Source: Cerioporus squamosus
Lineage: Eukaryota; Basidiomycota; Agaricomycetes; Polyporales; Polyporaceae
Assembly: GCA_022592435.1 (NCBI GenBank)
Contig: JABYQS010000116.1
Span: 1 to 64,000, forward strand
Reading direction: 5' to 3'
Length of the DNA stretch: 64,000 nucleotides
Of the stretch, positions 34,008 through 45,755 are shown piece after piece (position 1 is the stretch's first letter; each line of letters begins with the position of its first letter). The position numbers were made by a program, and so were the translations under genes. The notes below the pieces were generated by a model. That model did no database searches. It had not been told where the DNA came from and worked only from the letters and a program-made list of their open reading frames with translations.

Positions 34008-36231
34008 CTCTGCGGCCGGGGTTGCGTGGTAGATGCTCGTTCCTCTTCCTGCTTTCAAGTTGCGTTGTATTTACTGGGTCACGAAGTTTGTGTTTTCTGT
34101 GCTTTCGATCTCGGCGTCGCTGACATGTTGTCTCCAGATTTTATCAGACTATCGAACTCTGTGTCGTCTGTCAGCCACAACGCGATGGTTACAAGACAGC
34201 ATCTCGTGCAGATTAACAGTGAGAAGTGAGGAAGTAGCCTCTGTACGGAGAGCGCGGACACTTCCCTAGCAGAACCCAAGGTGAATGGCAGATCGCCCGA
34301 CGCGCCCTGGTTTCTTCGGCACTGACAGATCTTCGCAGACTGTTCGAAGCTTGCGCGCCGTCCTCTCTTTATGGCAGATAGTTGGACCCCTCAAGCATCG
34401 CTGAAGCGCATGCATGGATGTAATCTAATGGCTGAGGACTCGAGCATCAAGATGGCTCGTAGTTCTCAACGTACAATGCTGCCCGGAGTACGATGCCGAC
34501 TCCGTTTGAGTCGTCTCGCATTGTACAATATGGAGCCTTGCCCGTGGAATGGACACCTCAACTCAGGGACGTCTTCGGGCTCCCTCGCAGCTTGCTCAAG
34601 CTTCCGCGGGCTCGGCGCTGCACCTGCTCAACTCCTATTTGAACGTTCTCCGAGTCATCACGTTCCAGGCAGCTAGCTGCTCCCGCATGGCCGCACGTCC
34701 AAATTTCAGTGAACATCCGAGGTCAAGAGGACCCACTCGAGCCGGGAGTGGGTCTGCCGCAGACTGTGAGGATGAGCCAACTGTCTGTGAGGAAGACAGT
34801 ACTGCGAATGTTGCTGTATCGACAATGTCACGCTCTCGCGCTCCTTGGTTGCGTCGCGGTAGAGAAGTTCTCGATCCCATACACCAGGTGATTGACTCAT
34901 TAGGACAAGTTATAAGTCGGACATCTTCCACCATCCAGCGTCGTCCGTTGCGCCCGCGAGATGAAGGAGATGAACAGAGTCCGAGGAGGTTGGGCAGGCG
35001 CCGGCAAAGCCGGGCGGACGCGGTGCTCGAGGAGCCGCTCGGGAGGGCGGGCTCCTCAGCATCGCGATTTGGTATGGACTCTGTGTACTCCGCCTTGCGG
35101 CTCGTCGCGATGCGCAACTGATGTGATCTGAATACTGCTCTCTACAGCATGACAGTGTCCTAGTACATGCATCGTCGCGACCAGGGGGGGACGGGATGGG
35201 AGTAAAAGCTCGATGATTAGGTGGAAAGAGTGTAATGAGGTGCGAGAAAGCACGTCGGCGGTCGCTGTCGACGTGACAGATGAGGATGAAGATGTGCGCG
35301 GGCGCTTGTCGCTCCGCTGGACATCCGCGGCCTCGCAAGCTCGGCAGGCCCCGACATTCAGGATCGTCACCGTGGGCCGGACGGGCCGCCCTTCCTGCAG
35401 TCGGCGTCTCAGAGTCCCTAGTTCCTCTTCCTCTACCACGACCTCCCCGTACAAACTTGTCTTCCTCTGCTAGTCAATGACTGCATCTGGACGCGAACCT
35501 CAAGTACTTGCAGCTGCAAAGACCACAGCCCGCGTAGTGCGCTTTCCATGCACCCATGCCACGTATAAAGCTCGCACTTCGTCGAATCCGACGACATGGC
35601 GTGAAGAAGACTTCGGACTACAAGCAAGAGAGATAGAGCCTCTGTGATGGCCTGTTGAGCAGGGAAGGGATCATGCAATGCTGAGCGTGAATGGCAATTT
35701 GCTAGTGAGTGAGTGAGTGAGCGCGATTGTCTCTGTGCCTCGAATCACAAAACACGCTACGATGCCCGCAAGCCGCACGTCCTGTGCAGATTGAGACATC
35801 AAACAGTCTCCCATGCCTATTTACCGCACCGTGCAACTCAACTGCTGGTGCACTCTAGAGCACGGTTGTGCCCCGGTACGCGCTCCGAACCCATCGGGAG
35901 GAGCCTGAGACCGTCCACGGGGAGCCGATCCACCTGAACACACCCATTCGACATGGAGATACGACCTGGATTTAGGTCCTGGTTTTGTTCTGGTTCATCA
36001 AACGATGCTACGAGGGAGCATGGTCAATAGTCTCCGAGTTGTCTTGCCAGGCGTACCACGATGTCGCGCTATCCGTTACCCAGCACGTCCAGACCCGAAC
36101 GTGCTCTCTACCACCGACATGTCAAACTCAATCATGGTCGTTCCCTAGAAGGGTCTCTGCCTGGCCGGCTGCTGCGAGGAAGCAGGAGTTCACGGTCACC
36201 TGGCGGCAACAGGACGCTCATCGTCGGCCGG
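34008..36231. other. Intergenic region with weak open frames
   Basis: The only sizeable frame is a 190-codon + strand ORF at 34549-35121 (MDTSTQGRLRAPSQLA..., Arg/Ser-rich). It lacks a recognisable domain, and both strands are similarly open there, so I do not call it a gene. A short (AGTG)n microsatellite lies at 35704-35721. Confidence 0.4.
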
Positions 36232-36238
36232 TATATAT
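36232..36238 (+). promoter_or_regulatory. TATA-like box of transporter ACS-1
   Basis: TATATAT lies 86 bp upstream of the ATG at 36324. Confidence 0.5.
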
Positions 36239-36323
36239 GCACTCTACCAGTAGGTTCACCATCGATCGCCGCTTCTCATCACTGACACTATCATCACCCA
36301 GCTGCCGGTACGGCATTGCGACA

Positions 36324-38755
36324 ATGTCTGCTGAAGAGCCTGTTCGTGCAAGCAGCGAAGGTAAAGCAAGCGTAGACGAAGGACATGACACGGCCGAACG
36401 ACCTCCCGTGCTGACGCGGAAAGAACAGAGGCGGCTTTGGCGAAAGGTTGACCTTCGCCTTATGCCCACGGTGACGATCATGTACCTTTGCTCGTTCTTG
36501 GACAGGGCGAACATAGGTGAGTGGTCCCGCGTGCATCATGATAGATGAGAAAAGGCTCACTGTATCTGTTCAGGAAATGCGAAGCTGCAAGGCCTAGTCA
36601 CCCAGCTCGACTTGACCGGAGATAGGTACAACATCGCGCTAGTGAGTATCACGTTTTGGTCTCTGTTATTCGCTGGCTGACGGTGCATCAACAGACCATG
36701 TACTTTCTGGTGAGCAGACTTGGCCAGCGAAGCGTTCTGCGCCGCGCTCAGATCTGAACCTGTAGGCGTTCTATGTCTGTGCGATACCAGCCAAGTTCGT
36801 CATTCTTCGGTTCACATGTGTCGTACCTGTCGCACCATCTCGTTACTTTGTCAGCCTCGTCATCAAGAAGTTCAGACCCTCAAGATGGCTTTCAGGAATC
36901 ACAGTACGCACTCCGTTCTCGTCGTGAAGTTGACGACACTGAAGCTATGATCACCAAGATCGTGTGGGGTATTATCACGTACGTCGCATATGCATCTTAT
37001 ACGGAGCCCTACTAATGCTTCTCTTGCTGTAGCACTCTCATGGGCCTCGTGAAGAAGTACGGAGACGGGATATCGTACCCTAGAAGACTCTGACCCCTTT
37101 CTCCCAGCTATCCGCAGCTCGTCGCGGTTCGTGTCTGTCTGGGCATAGCAGAGAGCGGTCTGGGGTGCGGCGTGTTCTATCTGTGAGTATTTGTATCTCT
37201 TACTGAGGCCGACATGAACTCAATCAATCGTGACACCTAGGTTCACCTTGTGGTATCCGCGGAATATGATCCAGACGCGCCTCGCGATCTTCTGGGGTGG
37301 CGCGACGTTCGCGGGAGCGTTCTCGGGCCTGCTTGCCTATGCGATCTCGTTTATGGCGGGCACCGACGGACTGTTGGGCTGGTCTTGGATATTCGTACGT
37401 GTGTTTTGTCGTCTCGGGAGAAACTTGCGCGCTGAATACTCCGAATCGGCAGATCATAGAGGGTCTATTCACCGTCGTCGTCGGCTTTGTGGCGTTGTTC
37501 AGTACGTCGCGCTTTGGGAATTCCGTCGATCGAGAGACTCACTTGGTTGACAGTTCTAGTGGATCTGCCTGGCACGGCGACATTTCTGACCCTAAAGGAA
37601 CGTGCATATCTTACGGACCTCAAAGGTGCGTCACAGACTGGGGTTGTCTATGAGAATCGTATCAGACGTTCTCACCTGCGTGCATGGCTCAGAACACGAT
37701 CTCACGCCGGTCGGAGAGGAAGAACAGTTTGAGCTACGTCATCTCAAGGGTGCACTTCTCGACTGGCAGGTCTGGTTCCTAGGCTTCCTCAACCTATTCG
37801 TTGCTCTTGCCGGTCAGTCGCTCTACATCTTTACTGTGTTCGCTAGTCACACCCGCGCTAGTGTACGGCATCACTCTCTTCCTGCCGTACGTACGCATGC
37901 ATCTACCACTAATGCGAGCTGACTGACTCGCACAGGTCGATTATCAATGGGTACGTCCGCATCGAGATCCGGTACTGAAGCAGAACCTCGCTGACTTGGT
38001 CTGTAGCTTTGGGTATAACACGACTATCTCCCAACTCCTCACAGTTCCTCCATATGTTGTCGGCAGTGCGTCGTTTCTCTGAACGCATCATTTTTGTACT
38101 CTGACATGGTACTATCGCTTTAGCTATTACGGTGATTAGCTGGGGCATCTGGTCCGACCGCATCCAGATACGGTCCCCGTTCGTGTTCGCTGGGCTCTCC
38201 CTCTGCCTGATCGGCTTCGCCATAAACCTCTCGAACGCATCCATTGGGGCCAAGTACTTCGGCACCTTCCTCATCGTCACTGGCGGATACTCCAGCATCC
38301 CGGCTCTTCTTGCGTGGCGAGTAGTCGTATAGCGCACTGAACGTCCTCGTCGCTCATCTCCGTCCGTACAGGATCTCGAGCAACGTCGTGGGGCACTACA
38401 AGAGGGGCGTCAGCATCTCGATCCAGGTCATCATGTCCAACCTCGGAGGCGTCGTCGTCAGCAACATTTACCGCACGCAAGACGCTCCGCGGTACATCCT
38501 AGGTCGTACGTTCTCTTCCTCGTATCTCACACTGGCGACGATAGCCTGATATCTCCTTCCCTGTCAGATGCCCTAGAACTGGGCTTCGTGGCGCTCGGCA
38601 TCATACTGGTACCTATCACTGTCCTCATCTACAGGCGTATCAATACCGTGCGGGAAGAGCGGCAGCGCGGGGCAGGCGAGAAGGCCGTGGCGTACACGGC
38701 GCAGGAGCTGAGAAGACTCGGGGACCGCGCTCCTGACTTCAGGTATACGTTGTGA
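36324..38755 (+). CDS. MFS transporter, anion:cation symporter family, copy 1
   Basis: A plasma-membrane proton-coupled carrier of the ACS family, whose yeast members TNA1 and DAL5 carry nicotinate and allantoate. The substrate here is unknown. The ATG at 36324 is followed by a hydrophilic tail and RRLWRKVDLRLMPTVTIM, YLCSFLDRANIGNAKLQGL, KKFRPSRWLSG, YPQLVAVRVCLGIAESGLG, GGATFAGAFSGLLAYAISFM, DLPGTATFLT, SQLLTVPPYVV, SDRIQIRSPF and GAKYFGTFLI. It ends LRRLGDRAPDFRYTL and TGA at 38753-38755. About 15 short introns are needed, for example after ANI at 36516 and within IPA-NLVIKKF at about 36790-36850. All visible exons stay in frame. It is the first of three head-to-tail paralogues. Confidence 0.85.
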
Positions 38756-39033
38756 GCGCTGCAGAACGTGATAGAAGGGTGTCTTTGTGTGGACGCGTTG
38801 TGAATCTTTAACCCACTTGGTCTCTAGTGTACACCATGCTGGCGGCAAGCGAGCTTCGATGAGTAGTGCGCGCGACGCAGAATACGGGTCAAGCGAGGTC
38901 AGCTGCGGGGGCCGTGCGCCCATACGCCCACAATGAAGATCCTCGGGCGGCTTCTCGAGCGGTTCACTGGGACTTCAAGTAACACTCTTGGGAAGAGTCG
39001 TCTTTCCTTCATCGCACCCCTGCCAGCTTCGCG
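38756..39033. other. Spacer between ACS-1 and ACS-2
   Basis: A 278-bp spacer holding the terminator of one copy and the promoter of the next. No clear TATA box is seen. Confidence 0.5.
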
Positions 39034-41550
39034 ATGTCCCTGCGCGACTCCCAGCCCTCGACCTCCGACGACGACGAGAAGCTCGGGGTGGATGTTGAGA
39101 AGTTCCCGAGTTTTCAAGTTAACACAGAAGACGGACTTATATCCGAGGATGCACACGACCTGCAAGGTCCGACGTTGAGTCCTGCGCAGGAGAGAGCCCT
39201 CTGGCGGAAGATTGACTTGCGGTTCATGCCGATCGTCACCCTGTTGTACTTGTGTTCGTTCTTGGACAGGAGCAATATCGGTGAGTCTCTTCCTACGGGG
39301 CCTTGTGCGTCTCGACTAACGGACGTCGGACAGGCAACGCGAAGCTGCAAGGCTTGGAATCGCAGCTGCATATGACCGGGAACAAGTATAACATCGCGCT
39401 GGTACATCCATCTTCCTCAGTGCCTGTAGAGCTGTTAACCTCATGCCTGACTACAGACTCTCTACTTTGTCGTGCGTGCTGCTGGTCGATATAGTAAAGT
39501 TGTTAGCTAACGGAGCAACGAGGAAGTCCTTCAACGTCTTCTCAATCCCAGCGAAGTCACTACCTAATTCTCTGCTTTCTCATCCGACGCTGATCCGTTG
39601 GTGTACTTACTAGCCTGGTCATCAAGAAACTTCGTCCTTCCCGATGGCTTTCAAGCATCGCGGTCAGTCTTCTCTAGGCATCATCTGCTCTCTTACGCTG
39701 CTTACTTGTATGCGCTAGGTAATATGGGGTATAATCACGTAAGTGCCATGCTCCCGGGTGCGAAGGATCAACGTCCTCGGTGACACTCACTTGCTTGTCA
39801 GGACACTGCAGGGCCTCGTGAAGACGTAAATCATTACCCGACTTCCTTGCCGCACTCGGAGTCCTAATAGAAACTTGCTCCAGCTATCCGCAACTCGTTG
39901 GTGTCCGCATATGCTTGGGGGTCTTCGAAGCAGGTCTGGGATGCGGAGTCTACTACACGTACGTCTCTCGTTCTATGGTCCGTCATGTCCGCACGATCGC
40001 TGACGTGCTAGGATACTTGGGACAGTCTCAGCCTCTGGTATCCTCGCTATATGCTGCAGACTCGGATCGCCATCTTCTGGGCAGGCGCCACCTTCGCCGG
40101 AGCGTTCTCAGGTCTGCTCGCCTATGGCATCTCGTTTATGTCCGGGACGGGTGGATTGCTGGGATGGTCTTGGATCTTCGTGAGTGACCGACAAGCCCTT
40201 GATGTATCCTCTTGCGAGTCTTGATATCGCCTTCCTTCAGATCATCGAAGGACTCTTCACAGTTGCAATCGGCATGATCGCTTACTTCGGTGCGGTATAT
40301 TCATCGACTATCGGGTTGAAACGGCATTCACCTCGATTGAAGTTCTCCCGGACTTGCCTCGAACTGCACACTTCCTCACTCCTGAAGAACGTGCCTACGT
40401 CATCCACAGGAAGAGTGCGTACATCTCCGTCTCATACGGTTTCGATGTCGACTCACATCCTCTCCCGTTTCAGAGTACGACAACTCCTCCGTCGGCGAGG
40501 AGGAACACTTCGAGTGGCGCCACGTCAAGGAGGCACTCCTCGACTGGCAGGTCTGGGCATTGAGTTGCATTCACGCAACGATATCGACCCCAGGTCAGTT
40601 CGGCACCCCAGCTGGTCATACCGAGTGACTGACGCGTCTTGGTATACGTAGTTTATGGCATCGCATTTACCGTACGTGCCTTCCTGTCCGAGATGTTGTC
40701 ACGCTTATGGCGAACGTGCTCTCTTACAGGACTATCATCAATGGGTACGTACGCGATCGTGTACCAGAGAGGTTGACTTGACATCAACCTTGTAATCAGC
40801 TTCGGATTCAACACGGCTATATCCCAACTGCTCACGGTCCCCGTCTATCTTGTGGCGGGTATGTCTTATGTTCGCTGTAGCTCGCGAAGCCCACGCTAAT
40901 ATGAGCACTCTGATCTCAGTCATCATGGTGGTAGTACTAGCTATCTGGGCAGACCGCGTCCGCATGCGCTCCCCGTTCATCTTCCTAGGTCTCGCACTCG
41001 CCGCGATTGGATATGGGATCAACATCTCCACAGCACCCATTGGTGTCAAGTACTTTGGGACCTTCCTCACTGCAATCGGAGGCTACTCCGCCTTCCCGGC
41101 GACCATCTCATGGTACTGACCTTCGCGACACATCACCCGGAAGTTACTCCTAACCTCGCGCGGCTCTAGGGTACCCAACAACGTTTCGGGCCACTACAAG
41201 CGTGCTGTGGCGCTCGGGCATGTAGTGATCTTCGGCAACCTCGGGGGCATCATCGGAGGAAACGTATTCCGTCTTCAAGACCAGCCGCGTTTCCTTCTCG
41301 GGAGTGAGCCTCGCGTATTCATTTCCTATGCATTCTTTGACTGTGGCCACTCACCCTCGCAGATGGATTGGAGCTACTTTTCATCGGAATTGGGCTGATC
41401 CTCACCCCTGCGGTGGCCCTGACGTATATGCGGATCAACAAGAAACGGGATGAGCAAGTGCGCGACGCGCAAGAGAGAGGGGTCAAGTGCACGCCCGAGG
41501 AGCTGAGAAGGATGGGCGATCGTGCTCCCGACTTCAGGTATACGCTGTGA
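39034..41550 (+). CDS. MFS transporter, anion:cation symporter family, copy 2
   Basis: Tandem paralogue of the genes at 36324 and 42042 with the same exon plan. The ATG at 39034 opens MSLRDSQPSTSDDDEK, an acidic N-terminal tail. RALWRKIDLRFMPIVTLL, YLCSFLDRSNIGNAKLQGLE, KKLRPSRWLSSIA, YPQLVGVRICLGVFEAGLG, GATFAGAFSGLLAYGISFM, DLPRTAHFLTPEERAYV, ADRVRMRSPFIF and GVKYFGTFLTAIGGY follow. The gene ends RRMGDRAPDFRYTL with TGA at 41548-41550. The C-terminal tail is nearly identical to copy 1. Sequence between the motifs differs clearly between copies, so the duplication is not recent. The predicted product is a 12-helix plasma-membrane symporter, substrate unknown. Confidence 0.85.
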
Positions 41551-42041
41551 GGGTGTCGAAGGTGTTGTCAAGGCTAGCTCAACGTTTGTACGCGAAGAGA
41601 CTGAACAGGGAAGGTACGCTCTCGATACCCTCCATGAAACCCTCCAGCGCTCATCTGTCATAGTGCCGGGTTGTACGAGGCTCATAGAGTTCTGGTAGGG
41701 ACATGAATACCGGCCAATGAATATATATACTACAGCGGGTACCAGCCATGCCGTCTTCGACATAGTACACCATACCTCAAGAGGAGTTATGCCTTCTAAT
41801 CAACTCGGTCACGGGTCCCCGGCGGCCACAGGACGCGAGAAAGTGTCAGGGCTTCTCCCATAGGAAGCTCAAGCACACGAAAGCATCCGGGACAAGCACT
41901 TCTTCCTGTAAGTCTATTTGCGTCACCTGGGGCGACACTCCATATAGCACCGCATATATAGCCGTCGAGTTCCCGCCGGACACCGTCAGCAGCGGCGAGC
42001 GTCGCGGATGCTCCGTACCCCCCACTGCGAAGTCCTCCAAC
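41551..42041. other. Spacer between ACS-2 and ACS-3 with a TATA-like box
   Basis: A 491-bp non-coding spacer. TATATA at 41955-41960 lies about 82 bp upstream of the ATG at 42042 and is the likely core promoter of ACS-3. Confidence 0.5.
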
Positions 42042-44770
42042 ATGCACATGGGCGACCAGAAGGAGAAAGACGCAATAGAGGTGGCGATGGTAGAGGAGTC
42101 GCCCTCGAGTTCGCCCTCCCCGTCAAGAGAACTCGCGTACGGGGGCGATGATACGCTCCCGCCACCCCCTGTACTCACCGCGGCGCAAGAGAGGCGACTG
42201 TGGAGGAAGGTCGACTGGCATATTATGCCCATCATCACGATCATGTACCTCTCATCCTTCGTCGACAGGAGCAACATTGGTGAGTCAGTGAGCTCGCGTG
42301 TCCGTCAGGCGACTGGAGAGATGGAGATGCTCACTGCGGTATGCGATCGTGTTGCGCCTTGTAGGTAACGCGAAGCTGCAGGGTTTGCTTACGCAGTTGG
42401 ACTTGACCGGGAACAGGTACAACATTGCACTGGTGCGTCTTCACCATCGCAGCCGGAGGCTCGAGCACACGGCGATGACTGACGTATGCGTGCATTTCAG
42501 ACACTTTGGTTCCTCGTACGCACCGCCGGTCGATGCAAAGATCGTGGCTTACGCGCTACTTCCCACCTTTCCAGTCGTACAATGTGTTCGCTGTCCCAGC
42601 CAAGTGAGCCCCAGGCTGAGTCTATCCAGGACTGCAGTCCGAGCGCTGACCTTCGCACGACGCTGCAGTCTCGTCCTGAAGAAGTTCCGGCCGTCGCGGT
42701 GGCTTCCTGGGATCACGGTGAGCGGGCCCTGCCGCATTGGTGCATCGTACTTCTGCTGACACGTCACGATGCGACCCAGGTCCTATGGGGAATCACGACG
42801 TAGGTCTGCGTGCGCTACCCGTCTCTTCGAAGGCTCACCCACCTTCCTGCTTTACAGGACGCTGATGGGCCTGGTGAAGAAGTGAGTGGTCCTCGTGGAA
42901 AATCGGACTGAGCTCATCGAGCTGCGTGCAGCTACCCGCAACTCGTCGGGGTACGTACCTGCCTCGGCATTGCTGAAGCCGGACTCGCGCCCGGTGTCTT
43001 CTTCTAGTGCGTCCTTCGTCCTTCCCATCCCGAACCCGAAACTGACCTCTAACCTTCTCGCGCTGCGCCTTGTTTACGACGACCCGCGTCCTATTTGCCC
43101 CTGGTGACCCAATGAACACGAAAGCCTGTCGATGTGGTACCCGCGACAGATGCTGCAGACGCGCATGGGGCTCTTCTGGGGCGGGGCGACGCTCGCGGGC
43201 GCGTTCTCGGGCCTGCTCGCCTTTGTAATCTCGTTCATGGCCGGCACGGCGGGACTCGAGGGGTGGTCGTGGATCTTCGTGAGTAGTCCTCGCTCGCTGT
43301 TGTGTGAGCTGACTTGGTATGGACGAGCGACGGCAGATCATCGAGGGGATGGCGACAGTCGTCGTTGGGATCGTGGCATTCTTCGGTGCGCCGAAGACTC
43401 TGCGTGTAACGGACCAGAAGTCGGGAAGCTGACTCCGCTGTGCAGTGCTCGTCGACTTCCCAGACACAGCAAGGTTCCTGACACCGGAAGAGCGAGCGTT
43501 TGTTGTACACCGGAAGAGTGCGTCCCCCGCCCTGTCTCCACTCCTCCGGACTGCTGACGCTGACCGACAGAGTACGACCGCTCGTCTGTGGGAGAGGACG
43601 AGCACTTTGCGGTCCGACATGTCTGGGCGGCGCTCACCGACTGGCAGGTGTGGCTTCTCAGCCTGATCAACATGTCCGTCATAGCGCCCGGTGCGTATCC
43701 TGTATGGACCTCCGCGCGTCCCAAGCGAGTTTTGACTTCGAGGGTGCATGGGTTGACGCTCCTGGCCTGGCGCAGTGTACGGCATCTCCCTCTTTCTCCC
43801 GTGAGTGTCCGCTGGGGTAGCGCTGCGCAGCGACGAAGGACGCTGAATAGTGTGAGCGCACGCGGATTAGGTCTATCATCAACGGGTATGTACCTCGTCT
43901 TCGCACTTACTCCACGTGCGAGCCGACGGAGACGGAACTAACCTCAGTTGTGCATTGTTCATTGCGTGAAGGTTCGGGTTCAACACGACTATCTCGCAGC
44001 TGCTCACCGTCCCGCCCTACGTCCTCGGCAGTGCGTAGCGCACCTTCTCCTCCTCTCTGTGTCGCAAACTGACAGCGTCTCCGCCTTCCGGATCCTGTGC
44101 ATCGCTTGCCGTGTGCCGCAGCTGTGACAGTCGTCGCGTGGGGAGTGTGGTCCGACCGCATCCAGCGGCGCTCGCCGTTCGTGCTGTACGGCCAGCTGCT
44201 CTGCCTTGCGGGGTTCGCTATCAACATCTCCGGGGCGCCGATTGGGGTGAAGTACTTTGGGACCTTCTTGGTCGTGTCGGGCGGGTACGCTGCATATCCA
44301 GCCATGACAGCTTGGTACGTCCGCATTCGCAGCGCCTACCTTGAGAGTCAGAAGAGGGGCTGATCAACATTGTGCGTGGGGGCGTGGTGGGACAGGATCT
44401 CGAACAACGTCGCGGGGCAGTACAAGCGCGCCGTGGCTATCGCCATCCAGGTCATCTTCGGGAACTCGGGCGGGGCGATTGCGAGTAACGTGTACCGGAA
44501 CATGGACGCCCCGCAGTATCTCCTAGGACGTGAGCTCTCGCCGTCAACGCTGGTCGCATACCCACTGAGATTGACCTCGCAGACGGGATCGAGGTCATGC
44601 TGGTCGGGATCGGGCTCGTTTCGCTGCCCGTCACCGTCTTCACCTACTGGAGAATCAACACTCGGAAGGAGAGACGGTTGCGGGAAGCAGAGGAGAAGGG
44701 GGTGAAGTTCTCGCCGGAAGATCTGAGGCGGCTGGGAGACCGCGCGCCGGACTTCATCTACATGTTTTGA
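42042..44770 (+). CDS. MFS transporter, anion:cation symporter family, copy 3
   Basis: Third tandem member. ATG codons at 42042 and 42048 are in frame; either may be used. RRLWRKVDWHIMPIITIM, YLSSFVDRSNIGNAKLQGLL, KKFRPSRWLPGIT, YPQLVGVRTCLGIAEAGLA, GGATLAGAFSGLLAFVISFM, DFPDTARFLTPEERAFVVH, GFNTTISQLLTVPPYVLG, SDRIQRRSPFVL and GVKYFGTFLVVSGGY are present across many small introns. It ends RRLGDRAPDFIYMF with TGA at 44768-44770. The N-terminal cytoplasmic tail is longer and Ser/Pro-rich. As in the other copies, the predicted role is proton-coupled uptake of a small organic anion at the plasma membrane. The substrate cannot be read from sequence. Confidence 0.85.
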
Positions 44771-45755
44771 GTAAACCGTGTCCGCTGCCGCTTGAGCTAT
44801 GTTGCCGAGCTATCAGCTGCGTGTTTTGAGCAGGATGTTGAGGATCATCGCAAATGACGAGCGCCGACCTTTTTGCACTTGAATCCTCGTTTCGAACTGC
44901 AGTGTAGTGGCTTGTACCATACTTGAGAAATACAGTCTATCGGACTCACCTGAAAAGGATGCACCTACCTCCATGGCCAAGTATGCACAATTGCAATGAC
45001 GTGAGTGTATGTTGGAAGTATGATATGTTGAAGTTTTGGAGGACATGTTTTTGTGTGTTGCCACAACGTACTCAAGCATAAACACCGCGTTGAGGGCCGG
45101 CAGGTCAAGCGCCAGGACAGGACGCGACGCGACGCGACTTCCTTCCTCCTCCTCCTCCTTGCCTCCTCCCATCATCATCCATGTATCGATGTACAGGGTA
45201 TGTTCGCGGATGAAACGCGTTGGACGAAACCACAAACGTATTGCGGGTACTTACATTCCGAGACTGCTGCGTCGCATGCTGATATCTTTGCTCCACCAGC
45301 GACTCTTCGGAGTCTTCTTTTCTCTACGTAACCGCGCCAGTCTTACATACTACAAATTTCCGTATGGTGTGAGGGGGTTCTACTGGACATGGCCAGATTA
45401 CCCTCAACTCAATATGAATCGGCTGTAAGCGATAGGTGAGTTACATCATGCATCGAAGTCCATCGCTGCAGCGCCCCCGAGAGAGACTCTGAGAGAGAGA
45501 GACTCCGACTATGAGCGGAGTACCCGCGGGCGACGGGATGGCTACACTGCTTGACGTACTTGCCCCACACTTCCCAACCGACGCCCCACATCGTGAGACC
45601 ATGCCCACATGCCAGCGAGTGGGCCATCGGCGCGCTCTCTGCCGCTGGCGGAAGTTCGATATAAGGACTCGATCTCCACATTCGACGCAATTTTTAACGC
45701 CCCCACCTCCTGAACCCGGACCTGGGTACACCAACTTTGTTCCATATCTCACGTC
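44771..45755. other. Spacer between the two transporter arrays
   Basis: About 1 kb without a supported gene. Short simple repeats lie at about 45120-45180 (CGCGA and TCC units). A TATA-like ATATAAG at 45659-45665 lies 91-97 bp upstream of the first sugar-porter ATG. Confidence 0.5.

Noticed and set aside
34549..35121. 190-codon + strand frame starting MDTSTQGRLRAPSQ
   Set aside because: No recognisable domain, similar openness on the minus strand, no splice or promoter support; kept only as a note in the intergenic entry.
35704..35721. (AGTG)n run
   Set aside because: Simple microsatellite of about four units with no sign of further function.
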